Shown: positions 38,205 to 52,849 of the stretch, piece after piece
Layout: each line of letters starts with the position of its first letter
Position numbering within the stretch: position 1 is the first letter of the stretch
Assembly: GCA_031761405.1 (NCBI GenBank)
Contig: JASEVX010000003.1
Coordinates: 70,430,484-70,494,483 of the forward strand
DNA length: 64,000 bases
Direction: 5' to 3'
Source of the DNA: Serripes groenlandicus
Lineage: Eukaryota; Mollusca; Bivalvia; Cardiida; Cardiidae
Notes under the pieces: model-generated
What the model saw: the letters and a program-made list of their open reading frames with translations, nothing else
Told to the model about the DNA's origin: nothing
The model's database searches: none
Position numbers and translations under genes: made by a program

Positions 38205-38235
38205 TGTATATAAAGTGCCACTCACGGATCAGTAG
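38205..38235 (+). promoter_or_regulatory. candidate core promoter (TATA plus initiator)
   Basis: gtatataaagtgcc is followed about 22 bp later by an initiator-like tcagtag and then an ATG that opens only 13 codons (38245). No gene was found downstream, so this may be chance. Confidence 0.2.
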
Positions 38236-38418
38236 TATTTGTCAAGATGTTCTTTCTCAGTATACTTCCAGTGGGGTCGCTGTTCTAAGGGGTTGTCGAT
38301 AGTGTGTACGGTTGTTATCTGGTTACTTGCCAAATAATTCTCGGATAGTTAGTAGTTCTGGGAAACACGACTGTTCTGTACATAGTACGGGACCAAAGAG
38401 AACGAATCTTGTGGTTTC

Positions 38419-38432
38419 AGTGATGACGTCAT
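38419..38432. promoter_or_regulatory. perfect CRE/ATF palindrome
   Basis: TGACGTCA sits inside gatgacgtcatg, the full cAMP-response-element core. Function is unknown in this context. Confidence 0.3.
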
Positions 38433-39057
38433 GAAACTCCCATCATGTAACAGTGAACAGAACCTAATGGTATGCAATGACCCACATGGACAGTTATCAA
38501 CCTTCACTACATATACGTGGCGCGCGCGACCTAGGCCTCTATGGGCGCTTCTTTTCCCTCCTTTTTCCACCCTTAACACGCTGTTCCACTCCTGTTGTAA
38601 AAAAACACGAACAAGCCCAGAGAGGGGTAGGACTCAGAACTAAACATTTCGTTAAAAATACATTTAGCAGGTGATCTATTAATTCAATTCTGAGCACATT
38701 ACTGAAAATTATTTTCATACGATATTACTGGTTCAACGGAAATGCAAATAGATTGACTAATGTGACTTTTGGTGTAATTGAAAATCGAGTGCAAACTGGT
38801 GCGTTCTTATCTCTGCTGATCTTTATCCACAGAGAAATGGTCCTTTTTGGATCTTGTTTTAAAGAGCTTATTCAATATCCTCAAATATAAGCCCAAACAA
38901 AGTTAAACAAAAAGGGGTTATCCTTATTTTCGCTGTTGTAGTCGAACACATCAACAGCGATAACATCTGGTTAGAAGCCTTCACCGAACTTCATCGACCT
39001 CCAAATTAAACACAATAAATGTACACTCACTCTCTCCCCCTCTCTCTCATCGTCTAT

Positions 39058-39098
<41 letters not shown>
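39058..39098. repeat. (TA)n microsatellite
   Basis: About 20 uninterrupted TA dinucleotides. Confidence 0.95.
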
Positions 39099-39099
<1 letters not shown>

Positions 39100-39107
39100 T
39101 TCTTTGT

Positions 39108-40545
<1,438 letters not shown>

Positions 40546-40549
40546 AAAT

Positions 40550-41080
40550 GGAACTCATCACACCGGTCGTTTATCACTCATTGACATATAAGATGACTGA
40601 CTCAAAGCGGTATCACACCGGTAATAGTTCAGGCATTGGCATATAAGGTGGCTGCCAGACGGCGGAGTCACACCGGTAGTATTTTAGTCATTTGCAGATC
40701 AGATAGTTGCTTCATGGCGGTAACACACCTGTAGAATTTCAGTCATCTACAGATAATATGAGTGCCTTATTGCCGTTTCACTCCGGTAGTGTTTCAAATA
40801 TTCACAAATTAGATGGTTGTCTCACGGCGGAATTACACCGTAGTGTTTCAGTCATTTACAAATAAGATGGTTGTCCCGCGGCGGTAGCACACTGGTAGTG
40901 TTTCAGTCATTTACAAATAAGATGCTTGTTTCACGGCAGTATCACACCGGTAGTATTTCAAACATTTACAGATTAGATGCTTATCTCACGGCGGTATCAC
41001 TACGGTAGTATCTCAGTCATTTACATATACGATGGCTGCCTCTAAAATGTAAAACACCTGTAATATGTTAGTCTTGATTG
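40550..41080. repeat. about 60-bp minisatellite
   Basis: Eight to nine degenerate units of agtcatttacaaataagatg + gttgtctcacggcggtatcacaccggtagtgtttc. Confidence 0.85.
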
Positions 41081-41513
41081 ACCGAGACTTAGATGTACAG
41101 ACATACAAAAAGGGACAATCAATTGACCCCGTAATGCATTGCTAACTATCTAGACACCTATACAGTATCACGCATGTCAGAGAGATATAATGATCGATGT
41201 TATTTATAACTTATAAATAAGGTACGATCCTGTGTAACGGCTTCCACTTGGCCTGGATTTAAGTCGATTCAACAGTTTGAAACTCTTTATCTGTAAACCT
41301 TTACATTTAATTGTTAAACCCTCTCATATACATCAAACACTCCCATACCTCTCGTATGATACAACACATTTAAATATTTAGGTTTGAGGATTGTACATTT
41401 GCAAGTCCAGTCCTTTGTTAATACATACGAATCAAGACTATAACAGTTTAGGAACGTCTATGTGTCGTCAAAAGTACTACCAGACATTTTGTACCTAAAA
41501 TGAAACTAAACTG

Positions 41514-42410
41514 TGATTGGCTCGAACAACGTGGCAACACACATGTATACTCGGTGGAAAACACCATGCCTCTTGATCTTCTCACAATATCCCGACTTTT
41601 GATTTAAAGAGTAACCTGGATAAATATCGTTTATACTTTTTTCAAAGCGTGCTGGATTTTGAATGAGTATTACGATTGTATATGTATATGATATTCACCT
41701 CAAGGTCAAACCCATAGACGTTGTAGAGCCTTTCTTACTTGCAAAACGTATTTCGACACATCTGAAGCATACACTTGAAAGTATTATCCCAAAATGAGTA
41801 TTTACTAATAAGCAAATTCTCCACCTACCACATTGTTTTAAGTTCTATTTAATGATTACACTTTCTTTCATAGATATGTTCGTTATTTTTAATATATGTT
41901 TTAAAATTCGTCTGCTACAGATATGCTGTAGGTGGAAAATGTTATGTCATAAAACCTTCTCTTTGTGTCGACCCTTCGCACACATGTTAATCAAAATTAT
42001 CATAAATCTGCATTGTCTTCTGTTAATTGATTGATTGATTGTTTGGCGTTTTACGCCAATGTCAACAATTGTTCAGCTATATCACGGCATTTCCTGGGTA
42101 AGTTACCAGAACTACTGGTCCATTAATTCTTGCACAAGCCAGTCGATATGCTAACCATCACTTGTATAGCCTTTGGTATGGCCTGGCCGGGGGTCGAACC
42201 CGATATCTCCCGCATTGTCTTCTGTAAAAGAAAATCAATTTACCATAAGCTTTGTCATGTGATTAGAATCCACCAAAGTTTAGCTGGAATTTCATATGAG
42301 TCTGTAGGCACGATCACATTCTAACCCGAGTCGCCAATCCCCACTTTCATATTGTAGAGAAGTAAATGATTATTTTGACAAGATAGGCTAGAAGAGTGAC
42401 ACCTCTAGCA
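41514..42410 (+). repeat. third, partial copy of the FAXC 5' segment, exon 1 missing
   Basis: Matches 945-1024 and then 1700-2565 in the same orientation, skipping about 675 bp that hold the TATA region and exon 1. It includes the same SINE (42024-42211) with the same target duplication gcattgtcttctgt. It ends near ctctagca (42410). Confidence 0.82.
42024..42211 (-). mobile_element. SINE, copy in the third segment
   Basis: Same insertion as 2135-2366, flanked by gcattgtcttctgt at 42010-42023 and 42212-42225, with an internal shortening of about 45 bp. Confidence 0.7.
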
Positions 42411-42424
42411 GTTCTTCAATAATT

Positions 42425-42740
42425 TTGTTTTATTAAAGTGATGTGTTTTATTTCTGCACCTTTATATAACAAATTAATGAAAGTGTGTTTTGTAGTATGT
42501 TTACGCTTCAATGATACAGAAGCGTTGTGTAATATTTATACGCGTCTTTGTAATTTGAGAAATGTGTATATTCATTTAATTAATGTGCATGATGTTTACG
42601 TATTACTTATTTTTGTTATACAATTAATGTTAATCTCCTATTGATTTTAGGAAATAAATGCATAAATACAGATAATAAAATCTGTTTGTAGTATTTCTTT
42701 GCCTTTGTCACAGTTTATCTAAAGGATAAATGTTTGGAGA
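42425..42740. repeat. diverged relatives of the 45-bp unit of the Mab-21 array
   Basis: gtgttttgtagtatgtttac, gcgtctttgtaat and gtttgtagtatttctttgcc recur at roughly unit spacing and resemble the unit at 32596-33270. Confidence 0.45.
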
Positions 42741-42899
42741 AATATGAGCTGCAGAGGCATCAAAAGTAGTTTGAATCAGGGAAAGTATAAATGTTTGGAA
42801 AAAGTTGAACCAGAGAGGCCACAAAAGTCGTTTATATCAGGAAAGAAAGAGTCAGTGCAGTATCAAATGTATCAACCAATTTCACTTGTCGTCTTTCTG

Positions 42900-44535
42900 A
42901 CATGCCACTAATTGAGAAATATTTCGTTAAACAGCGACAGGATTCCACATATTTGAATGTTACATCAACTTAAAGGATAAAGTCGAATATTCCCATGTTC
43001 GAGTTAGCTTGGATCTACTGTATATATACATGCGGCTGCGTATAATGCTATTGTACAGTTTGAGTGATACCTCTTATACCTTCATTAAAATATATCATAG
43101 AATATTCCTGCGTTTTAATAAATCTGAATGTTAATCACAAATTGCAAAGTAAAGCATTATAAATAACGACGTTATCTCATCCACCAGAGATCTAGAATAT
43201 GTGCCAATATATTAATTATTGAGAGAAAAAATGACTTAAAGGTAATTTTTCAATGGTTATTTAGTTAAGAGACATAACCCTTTGTAGTCAAATATCCATT
43301 TAAAATACAGAAGACAAATGCATTCATTTTAGGCCGAAACAATTGTTTAATTTTACAACTATAAACAACATTACTTGACACTATTGGAATGTGCCAAAAC
43401 ACGTCTTTCAAAATATTACTTAATTAAGCAAAATCAGTGTATCTGAAAACCAATGTACTTCAAATGTGTAAATATCATATTTACATCTTCGTATTTGTTG
43501 AAAGACCCTCAAATAACTACATATTATGTTTATAAATTGACATTTTAGTTTATGACATCCACTTAAAGAGCAATTATTTATAGTTTAAGTCCCAACAGAT
43601 ATTGACTGAAAACAGCAAATTAAACAAATGTTCAGGTAATAGAATTTAATTCACCAATACTATTACAACATTTAGGTAACATTATCCAATCGATTGATTA
43701 TCATGTGTATTATACTTACATGAACCCTAGCGCAGTGTCTAACGTATCGTTGAGAAAAACACTCGCCCGAGTGACTGCATTGTTAGGTTAAATCTGATAC
43801 AACCCACGTACATGATCCTGGAGACTCGATAACATTCACCCTTTACTACGTTAATAAAGTGCAACTGTGGTACTTTTGGAGGGAATACGACTGAAACAGA
43901 AATACATGTACAGCCCTTTTTAAGATATAATAATGTTTCCAATATTTTACCAGAGCAGACGACTTAAATACTTCGTACCAGGTTAGCGACTTGATTGTTA
44001 TCAGGCTACCTAAAATAAGTACAAACATGTAAATGCCATTTATTTGTAATTTGAAGTCATACAGATATGTGTATTGGGTATTAAAATATTGATCGGTATA
44101 TACTATTATCCTTATTATTCCTCTCTCTCGTGCACAAATCCGCAGCAGACGACTTCGTAAATATAAAGGTACATCCCTCTCTATATAAATGTTGTATTAT
44201 TGAAAACAGTTGAAAATGTTGTAGTAATAGGAGATAGTGTCGTTTCTCCTTTCGCTATAATATTTTAAAAAGTCCTGTGCTTTAGAGGCGTCAACATTTG
44301 TTTGCATGTTGGAAAGAGTGACTTTAGTATACCATCTTCTTTGAAAACAAACTGTATATTTGTATTAAGTTTAAGTTTGATTCAGAGCTTAACAAACTGA
44401 ACATTGCTAATGGTGAGCGCTTACACGTATTTATATATTTTTTCAATTCCTCCAATCTTTAAATTATTTCTTCTGCAGCGTCGTCGAAAGTCGTGTGCAT
44501 CGGGATAACAGTTTAACCATATCCCCAAGTTGTTT
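42900..44535. other. intergenic with a few copies of the dispersed palindromic repeat
   Basis: Signature boxes gcagacgacttaaata (about 43955, reverse), gcagcagacgacttcgtaa (about 44143, reverse) and aggagatagtgtcgtttctcc (about 44229). No exon supported. Confidence 0.4.
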
Positions 44536-44539
44536 GTGT

Positions 44540-45010
44540 TTTACAAACGATGTTGAGTCAGAATCTATGTACACATTATCATATTGAGTCTGGCCGAACC
44601 TATCCCCAAGTATTTTGTATTTCACAAAATAAGTTGAGATTCAGTCTATCTACATGTTCATATTGATTGTAGCCGACTCCATCCTCAAATACTAAGTATT
44701 TGCCAAAAGAAGTTCAGGTTTAGTCTGTCTGTACACATTTCCATATTGGTTCTGGTCGACACCTGTATGTGGACATTTTCATATTGATTCTGGCCGATCT
44801 TATTCTCAGTCTGTGCACACGTTCAAGGGTCGACACCTGTATGTGGACATTTTCATATTGATTCTGGCCGATCTTATTCTCAGTCTGTGCACACGTTCAA
44901 AGTCGACACCTGTATGTGGACATGTTCATATCGAATATGGCCGACACTCTTCTCAGGTATTTCGTATTTCACAAAATAAGTTGATAGCCTGACTGTCTGT
45001 GCATATGTTC
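44540..45010. repeat. degenerate 70-110-bp tandem repeat
   Basis: cgacacctgtatgtggacat + tttcatattgattctggccgatcttattctcagtctgtgcacacgttc is nearly perfectly duplicated at 44757-44900, with diverged units on both sides. Confidence 0.75.
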
Positions 45011-45294
45011 ATATTGATTCTGGTCGATGCTTCGCGGGAAGAATCTGCGCACTCTCATTGGGAGCCAGGAAGTTTGGTAAACCTCATATTCTCACTTGGG
45101 AAGTCCCTTTTAGAGGCAGATCTGTTATACGCTCCTTATTCCGAAATATAAGACAGTTTCTTGTTATCAGACGAGAATGGATCTTACTTTGCAATCCGCT
45201 TAGGGGATATTGAGTAAAATTAATGGGGCTTTACATCTGCTCTCTCGTCATAAGTTACATCTATGATACTTCTAACTGTGGGCGAAGATTGAAG

Positions 45295-46312
45295 GTTCTC
45301 GAAAAACTGTTTACACATGCTTTAAGAGGGAAAATTATGGTGAGAATGCGTTTAATTGTGAAGAAACTGTGTTTACACATGCTTTAAGAGGGACAATTAT
45401 GGTGAGAATGCGTTTAACTGTGAAGAAACTGTGTTTACACATGCTTTAAGAGGGAAAATTATGGTGAGAATGCGTTTAATTGTGAAGAAACTGTGTTTAC
45501 ACATGCTTTAAGAGGGAAAATTATGGTGAGAATGCGTTTAATTGTGAAGAAACTGTGTTTACACATGCTTTAAGAGGGGAAATTATGGTGAGAATGCGTT
45601 TAATTGTGAAGAAACTGTGTTTACACATGCTTAAAGAGGGACAATTATGGTGAGAATGCGTTTAATTGTGAAGAAACTGTGTTTACACATGCTTTAAGAG
45701 GGACAATTATGGTTAGAATGCGTTTAATTGTGATGAAACTGTGTTTACACATGCTTTAAGAGGGAAAATTATGGTGAGAATGCGTTTAATTGTGAAGAAA
45801 CTGTGTTTACACATGCTTTAAGAGGGACAATTATGGTGAGAATGCGTTTAATTGTGAAGAAACTGTGTTTACACATGCTTTAAGAGGGAAAATTATGGTG
45901 AGAATGCGTTTAATTGTGAAGAAACTGTGTTTACACATGCTTTAAGAGGGAAAATTATGGTGAGAATGCGTTTAATTGTGAAGAAACTGTGTTTACACAT
46001 GCTTTAAGAGGGGAAATTATGGTGAGAATGCGTTTAATTGTGAAGAAACTGTGTTTACACATGCTTTAAGAGGGACAATTATGGTGAGAATGCGTTTAAT
46101 TGTGAAGAAACTGTGTTTACACATGCTTTAAGAGGGACAATTATGGTTAGAATGCGTTTAATTGTGAAGAAACTGTGTTTACACATGCTTTAAGAGGGAA
46201 AATTATGGTGAGAATGCGTTTAATTGTGAAGAAACTGTGTTTACACATGCTTTAAGAGGGAAAATTATGGTGAGAATGCGTTTAATTGTGAAGAAACTGT
46301 GTTTACACATAC
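45295..46312. repeat. 62-bp minisatellite, about 16 copies
   Basis: Highly uniform unit: 41 bp from cacatgctttaagaggg to gaatgcgttta, then 21 bp attgtgaagaaactgtgttt + a. The 41-bp part aligns with the unit at 47460-49795. Confidence 0.95.
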
Positions 46313-47460
46313 TCGGAGAGTGAACATCGTGGTGAAACAACGCTTACACATCCTCGAAGAATGAAAGTCGTGGTGATTACCTCGTATTCATATGCTCGAA
46401 GATTGACAGTCGTGGTGATTACCTCGTTTTCATATGCTCGAAGATTGAAAGTCGTGGTGATTACCTCGTATTCATATGCTCGAAGATTGAAAGTCGTGGT
46501 GATACCTCGTATTCATATGCTCGAAGATTGAAAGTCGTGGTGATACCTCGTATTCATATGCTCGAAGATTGAAAGTCGTGGTGATTACCTCGTATTCATA
46601 TGCTCGAAGAATGAGGATTGAAAGTCGTGGTGATACCTCGTATTCATATGCTCGAAGAATGAGGATTGAAAGTCGTGGTGATACCTCGTATTCATATGCT
46701 CGAAGAATGAGGATTGAAAGTCGTGGTGATACCTCGTATTCATATGCTCGAAGAATGAGGATTGAAAGTCGTGGTGATACCTCGTATTCATATGCTCGAA
46801 GAATGAGGATTGAAAGTCGTGGTGATACCTCGTATTCATATGCTCGAAGAATGAGGATTGAAAGTCGTGGTGATACCTCGTATTCATATGCTCGAAGAAT
46901 GAGGATTGAAAGTCGTGGTGATACCTCGTATTCATATGCTCGAAGAATGAGGATTGACAGTCGTGGTGATACCTCGTATTCATATGCTCGAAGAATGAGG
47001 ATTGACAGTCGTGGTGATACCTCGTATTCATATGCTCGAAGATTGACAGTCGTGGTGATACCTCGTATTCACATCCTCGAAGATTGAAAGTCGTGGTGAT
47101 TACCTCGTATTCACATCCTCGAAGATTGAAAGTCGTGGTGATTACCTCGTATTCACATCCTCGAAGATTGAAAGTCGTGGTGATACCTCGTATTCATATG
47201 CTCGAAGAATGAAAGTCGTGGTGATTACCTCGTATTCCTATGCTCGAAGAATGAAAGTCGTGGTGATTACCTCGTATTCATATGCTCGAAGATTGAAAGT
47301 CGTGGTGATTACCTCGTATTCATATGCTCGAAGATTGACAGTCATGGTGATACCTCGTATTCACATCCTCGAAGATTGAAAGTCGTGGTGATTACCTCGT
47401 ATTCACATCCTCGAAGATTGAAAGTCGTGGTGATTACCTCGTATTCATATGCTCGAAGAA
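46313..47460. repeat. 41/48-bp minisatellite
   Basis: Units of gtcgtggtgatacctcgtat + tcatatgctcgaagattgaaa (41 bp; 42 with an extra t). Between 46569 and 47040 they carry an extra 7 bp (48 bp). Because 48 is a multiple of 3, that part shows a false open frame with a 16-residue period. Confidence 0.93.
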
Positions 47461-49795
47461 TGAAGATTGTGTTGACACTGCGTATACACATGATCGAAGA
47501 TTGAAAGTCGTGGTGATACCTCGTATACATATGCTCGAAGAATGAGGATTGAAAGTCGTGGTGATACCTCGTATTCATATGCTCGAAGAATGAGGATTGT
47601 GTAGAGACTGCGTATACACATGATCGAAGATTGCAAGTCGTGGTGATACCTCGTATTCATATGCTCGAAGAATGAGGATTGTGTAGAGACTGCGTATACA
47701 CATGATCGAAGATTGAAAGTCGTGGTGATACCTCGTATTCATATGCTCGAAGAATGAGGATTGTGTTGACACTGCGTATACACATGATCGAAGAGTGAAG
47801 ATTGCGGTCAGACTGCGTTTACACATATTCGAAGAGTGAATATTGTGGTGAGACTGCCTATACACATGATCGAAGAGTGACGATTGCAGTGAGACTGCGT
47901 TTACACATGATCGAAGAGTGAAGATTGCAGTGAGACTGCGTTTACACATGATCGAAGAGTGAAGATTGCAGTGAGACTGCGTATACACATGATCGAAGAG
48001 TGAAGATTGCAGTGAGACTGCGTATACACATGATCGAAGAGTGAAGATTGCTGTCAGACTGCGTATACACATGATTGAAGAGTGACGATTGCAGTGAGAC
48101 TGCGTTTACACATGATCGAAGAGTGAAGATTGCGGTGAGACTGCGTATACACATAGTCGAATAGTGAAGATTGCTGTCAGACTGCGTATACACATGATCG
48201 AAGCGTGACGATTGCAGTGAGACTGCGTTTACACATGATCGAAGAGTGAAGATTGCAGTGAGACTGCGTTTACACATGATCGAAGAGTGAAGACTGCAGT
48301 GGGACTGCGTATACACATGATCGAAGAGTGAAGATTGCGGTGAGACTGCGTATACACATGATCGAAGAGTGAAGATTGCGGTGAGACTGCGTATACACAT
48401 GCTCGAATAGTGAAGGTTGCGGTGAGACTGCGTTTACATATATTCGAAGAGTGAAGATTGCGGTGAAAATGCGTTTACACATATTCGAAGAGTGAAGATT
48501 GCGGTGAGACTGCGTATACACATGCTCGAATAGTGAAGGTTGCGGTGAGACTGCGTTTACATATATTCGAAGAGTGAAGATTGCGGTGAGACTGCGTATA
48601 CACATGATCGAAGAGTGAATATTGTGGTGAGACTGCGTATACACATGATCGAATAGTGAAGATTGCGGTAAGAATGCGTATACACATAGTCGAATAGTGA
48701 AGATTGCGGTGAGACTGCGTATACACATGATCGAATAGTGAAGATTGCGGTGAGACTGCGTATACACATAGTCGAATAGTGAAGATTGCTGTCAGACTGC
48801 GTATACACATGTTTGAAGAGTGAAGATTGCGGTGAGACTGCGTATACACATGATCGAATAGTGAAGATTACGGTGAGACTGCGTATACACATGATCGAAT
48901 AGTGAAGATTGCGGTGAGACTGCGTATACACATAGTCGAATAGTGAAGATTGCTGTCAGACTGCGTATACACATGATCGAAGAGTGAAGATTACGGTGAG
49001 ACTGCGTATACACATGATCGAAGAGTGAAGATTGCGTTGAGACTGCGTATACACATGATCGAAGAGTGAAGATTACGGTGAGTGTGCGTATACACATGAT
49101 CGAAGAGTGAAGATTGCGTTGAGACTGCGTATACACATGATCGAAGAGTGAAGATTGCGTTGAGACTGCGTATACACATGATCGAAGAGTGAAGATTACG
49201 GTGAGTCTGCGTATACACATGATCGAAGAGTGAAGATTGCGTTGAGACTGCGTTTACACATGATCGAAGAGTGAGGATTACGGTGAGACTGCGTATACAC
49301 ATGATCGAAGAGTGAAGATTACGGTGAGACTGCGTATACACATAGTCGAATAGTGAAGATTACGGTGAGACTGCGTATACACATGATCGAAGAGTGAAGA
49401 TTACGGTGAGACTGCGTATACACATGATCGAAGAGTGACGATTGCGGTGAGACTGTGTATACACATGATCGAAGAGTGAAGATTACGGTGAGACTGCGTA
49501 TACACATGATCGAAGAGTGAAGATTACGGTGAGACTGCGTATACACATGACCGAAGAGTGACGATTGCGGTGAGACTACGTATACACATATTCGAAGAGT
49601 GAATGTCGTGGTGAGACTGCGTTTACAAATGCTCGAAGAGTGAAGGTTGTGGAGAGACTGCGTATACACATGATCGAAATGTGAAGGTCGTGGTGAGAAT
49701 GCGTTTACAAATGCTCGAAGAGTGAAGGTCTTGGTGAGACTGCGTATACAAATACTCGAAGAGTGAAGGTCGTGGTGAGACTGCGTATACACATG
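47461..49795. repeat. 41-bp minisatellite, about 57 copies
   Basis: Unit cacatgatcgaagagtgaag + attgcggtgagactgcgtata, with point variants spreading in patches. Long minus-strand frames here repeat every 41 residues (three units) and are not coding. Confidence 0.95.
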
Positions 49796-50239
49796 AGGTC
49801 GGTATTTATTAACAGTTTAATGCTCGACGATTTCCGAATGAGGTCGGTATTATCTAACAGTTTAATGATCCCTCATATTTCCGTCCAAAGTTCAAATAGA
49901 TGATTTCTGGTGAAAATACCCGACACGCCTACGAACAATACTGCTTCAGATCCACCTTTTTCGTTAATTACGAAACCAAAGATAGATTGTTAACTTCAAT
50001 ATTCATGTCCGAACGACAAGGATTCTTTGAAACAAGAAATATACAATGTAAGAAAAGGTTCTCGGAGCAGATAAATTCCGTTTGCGGTATAATGAAATAG
50101 TAAACATTGAAAACATCTCAGTGGAAGTCGACTAACCGACAAACATATGCGAATGACACCGTGGCATGTAAATACACAACCGTTATGAAATAATTCCATA
50201 ATCGTTAGGCAGTTTGCGTATTATCCGTTTTCATCTTAG

Positions 50240-52265
50240 TTCAGGTAACTGTAAAATCATCTATCTTTTTCACAAATAGTTTAACAGTTTAGGTCGCAAT
50301 TTCATATTCAAAATATACGATAAGAAGGAGAAAGAAGAACTTACAATAATATATTTCCTACTCTGAACCGATTTATTTATATGCGCCGGTCATATCCTTC
50401 CTTGAATGTGATACAATAGTGATGAGGAAATACATATAGAATCTAAACAGATGACTTCTTATTTAATTTTATGTTGTTATCCTTGAGTTTGAAATGCGAA
50501 TGCTATTTAATTCCACCATTGACCAGTATACAGCCGCCTCGATGCTATTGTGGTAGAGCGTCTGCCTCGATTGTGGGAGGTCTTAGGTTCGATCTCCAAC
50601 CGGGTCATACTTAAGACTTTTAAATGGTAGTAATGATGTTCCCCTCCTTGGCGCTCAAGATGTTGAGGTTGTAAACGCCGTGATAAAACTGAACAAAGGT
50701 GTAAGCGGCGTAAAACACCATACAAACAAGCTAGTATACTTGATAAAGTGATTGGGTGGTCCATCCCGGCTTATGCAAATGAGAGAAAGAAGTAGAAGTT
50801 TGTAACGACCCTCTGTGAAATCTGAACAGCGCACTTAATTGAATAAATTACTGTTTAATACCAGGTCCAAACATATGATATATAAACCGCTGTATTGGCC
50901 GGACGAAAGATATCGTATCGTTATAATGACATGTACCCATGTTACCCTTCCAACATCGTTATAGTAAAGTTGATACTTCACGCATGATTGACTCCCGCTG
51001 TTTATTTTCATAATAATGCAAGCAAAAGCGGAAGTTATTTATACAACGTAATGCAAACACAAATATCGGGTTTAGGGTGATTTCGAAATGTTCATATAAT
51101 GTCTATTTATAGATTTTGTGTAAACCGCCATGTTTTCAATAAACACGAACAAACGATAACGTATGTATAACGAATAGATGTAGTGTTAAGGTGGAATCAT
51201 ACCTTTGAAATAACGTCGTTTTGACGTCAAAACGTGCGTTTTTTGCGACAATGACAGTGTTGTTAAATAAATCACCATGGCTTTCTCCTTTGACGTGGTA
51301 TTTGGAAAGAGCTAACACCAGACCGAAGAGAATAAAATTACCTACGTAGTGATGTAATTTCCATACAACTGCCAAGACAATTAACGTAACATAAGGGGAG
51401 TAAAAATGAAAATTTCGCTAAAATATTTTAACAATAATTCGGTTATTTCAAATTTATTAAAAATTCGCCCGAGAGATTTTTTTTAAAAACTTATATAATT
51501 TAGAACAACCTTTTGTCTACCATTTACCAAAGTTTCAAGAAAATTTATCGTGCAGATATTTAGTAAATCACAGTGACGTTAAAGCTCTGTCACGCGAAAA
51601 ACCGTACACTGCGGAATTTAAATTGAAACGTACCCAGGGTTTTTAAAATGAACTCTCGATTTTTCATAAAAATAATCAATTTTATTCTTTTACGAAAGTG
51701 GTAAATTGTATCTGTTATACTCCTTTAAATATTAAATATGTTTTATATAAACTGACTTGTCTATTTCGCTGTTTATCTATTAAATCATTTTTTCACATTC
51801 CATGTATTAGTATTAGTATTAGTCTCAAACCGTCGCTTGCAGTTCTTATAGATATATTTTATTTCACTTATTCGAATACATGTAATTCGTCATTTACATA
51901 CATGTGCATACATTTACATAAACAAAATGATACGGGAACATCAAATAGTAATTCGGTATAACATGAAGTTTCATGATTTTACATAACCCAACATTTCTGA
52001 TACGAAATTCTTCAAACAAGAGCATCGTTAGAATTATCATGGAAGAAATTGTTAATATATTTTATTATTACTTTCATATTTGTCACTCTACGTATTTTGT
52101 GATGTATTTTCAGATAACAGTAAATACAGAATGCGTTTCTCTTAATCAGAATATATGACGGAATATGTCACATGAGAGCGACACATCAATGTGATAGAGG
52201 AATACAAACATAGATGTAGTTCGTGTTTCGCCGTTAGTTCCCAGGTAAATGATTGTTTTTCTAAC
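50240..52265 (+). repeat. segmental duplication, copy B
   Basis: Counterpart of 22256-23690 with changed block order. Between 51190 and 51870 it holds about 680 bp absent from copy A; no domain was recognised in it. The end block matches tgacggaatatgtcacatga in both copies. Confidence 0.8.
50532..50730 (+). mobile_element. tRNA-derived SINE
   Basis: A-box-like tattgtggtagagcgtctgc, B box aggttcgatctcc, and tail gtaagcggcgtaaaacacca. It is the better-preserved partner of 22562-22750. Confidence 0.75.
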
Positions 52266-52371
52266 TTAGGAGCGTAAGTGCACACTTTAATCAAAGGACC
52301 GATGGCACAGAAGTGGCGATCGTGTAGAAAATCCTGCAAAGTTACAAGCAGTATTTATGTGTAGGCCTTTT

Positions 52372-52545
52372 GATTGATTGATTGATTGATTGATTGGGGT
52401 TTAACGCCGTTTTAACAATTTCTCAGTTATATCACGGCGGCCAGTTCACCTATTCATGCATTTCCTGGTTTTCTCACACCAGTACTCCACACAACCATCT
52501 TCCCAAGCAAAGGTATAGATTAGCCTCTTCCCGTTGTTATATAAG
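52372..52545 (-). mobile_element. SINE 3' half with (TTGA)n tail
   Basis: ttgattgattg repeated, then gggtttaacgccgttttaac, the reverse complement of the SINE tail. It lies directly beside the inner end of the right inverted arm (52562). Confidence 0.6.
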
Positions 52546-52849
52546 TATATTTAACGAGGAACCAGTTTAACTACTTTGCAGGGTGTGACACATTTTTCAG
52601 AACTAATGGCTTATGTCATATAACCGACGTTGTGTGTTTTTGAACAAATATTGTATATCTAACTACAACTTTGAAAATCAACTGAATATCATATGACAAT
52701 ATTTAAAAAAAAAAAATACACATTTGCAAAAATAAAGTAATATTAAAGGAATAACATATTTCAACTTCGATATAATCTGTGCAGAGTGGGATCTGCTTTG
52801 TCCTTAAAATAAACTTGAGAAACGTTGGAGACTCAGTTGAGTAGAGTAT

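Noticed and set aside
46569..49792. Long open frames on both strands with 16- and 41-residue periodic proteins
   Set aside because: They follow the 48-bp and 41-bp minisatellite units; open because the unit lacks stops, with no start context, domain or non-repeat extension.
45295..49795. CRISPR-like array of regular repeats
   Set aside because: Units are contiguous with no unique spacers, and the DNA is eukaryotic.
51136..51375. 79-codon minus-strand frame in the copy B insertion
   Set aside because: No domain, no splice context, and it starts in sequence shared with copy A where it is not conserved.
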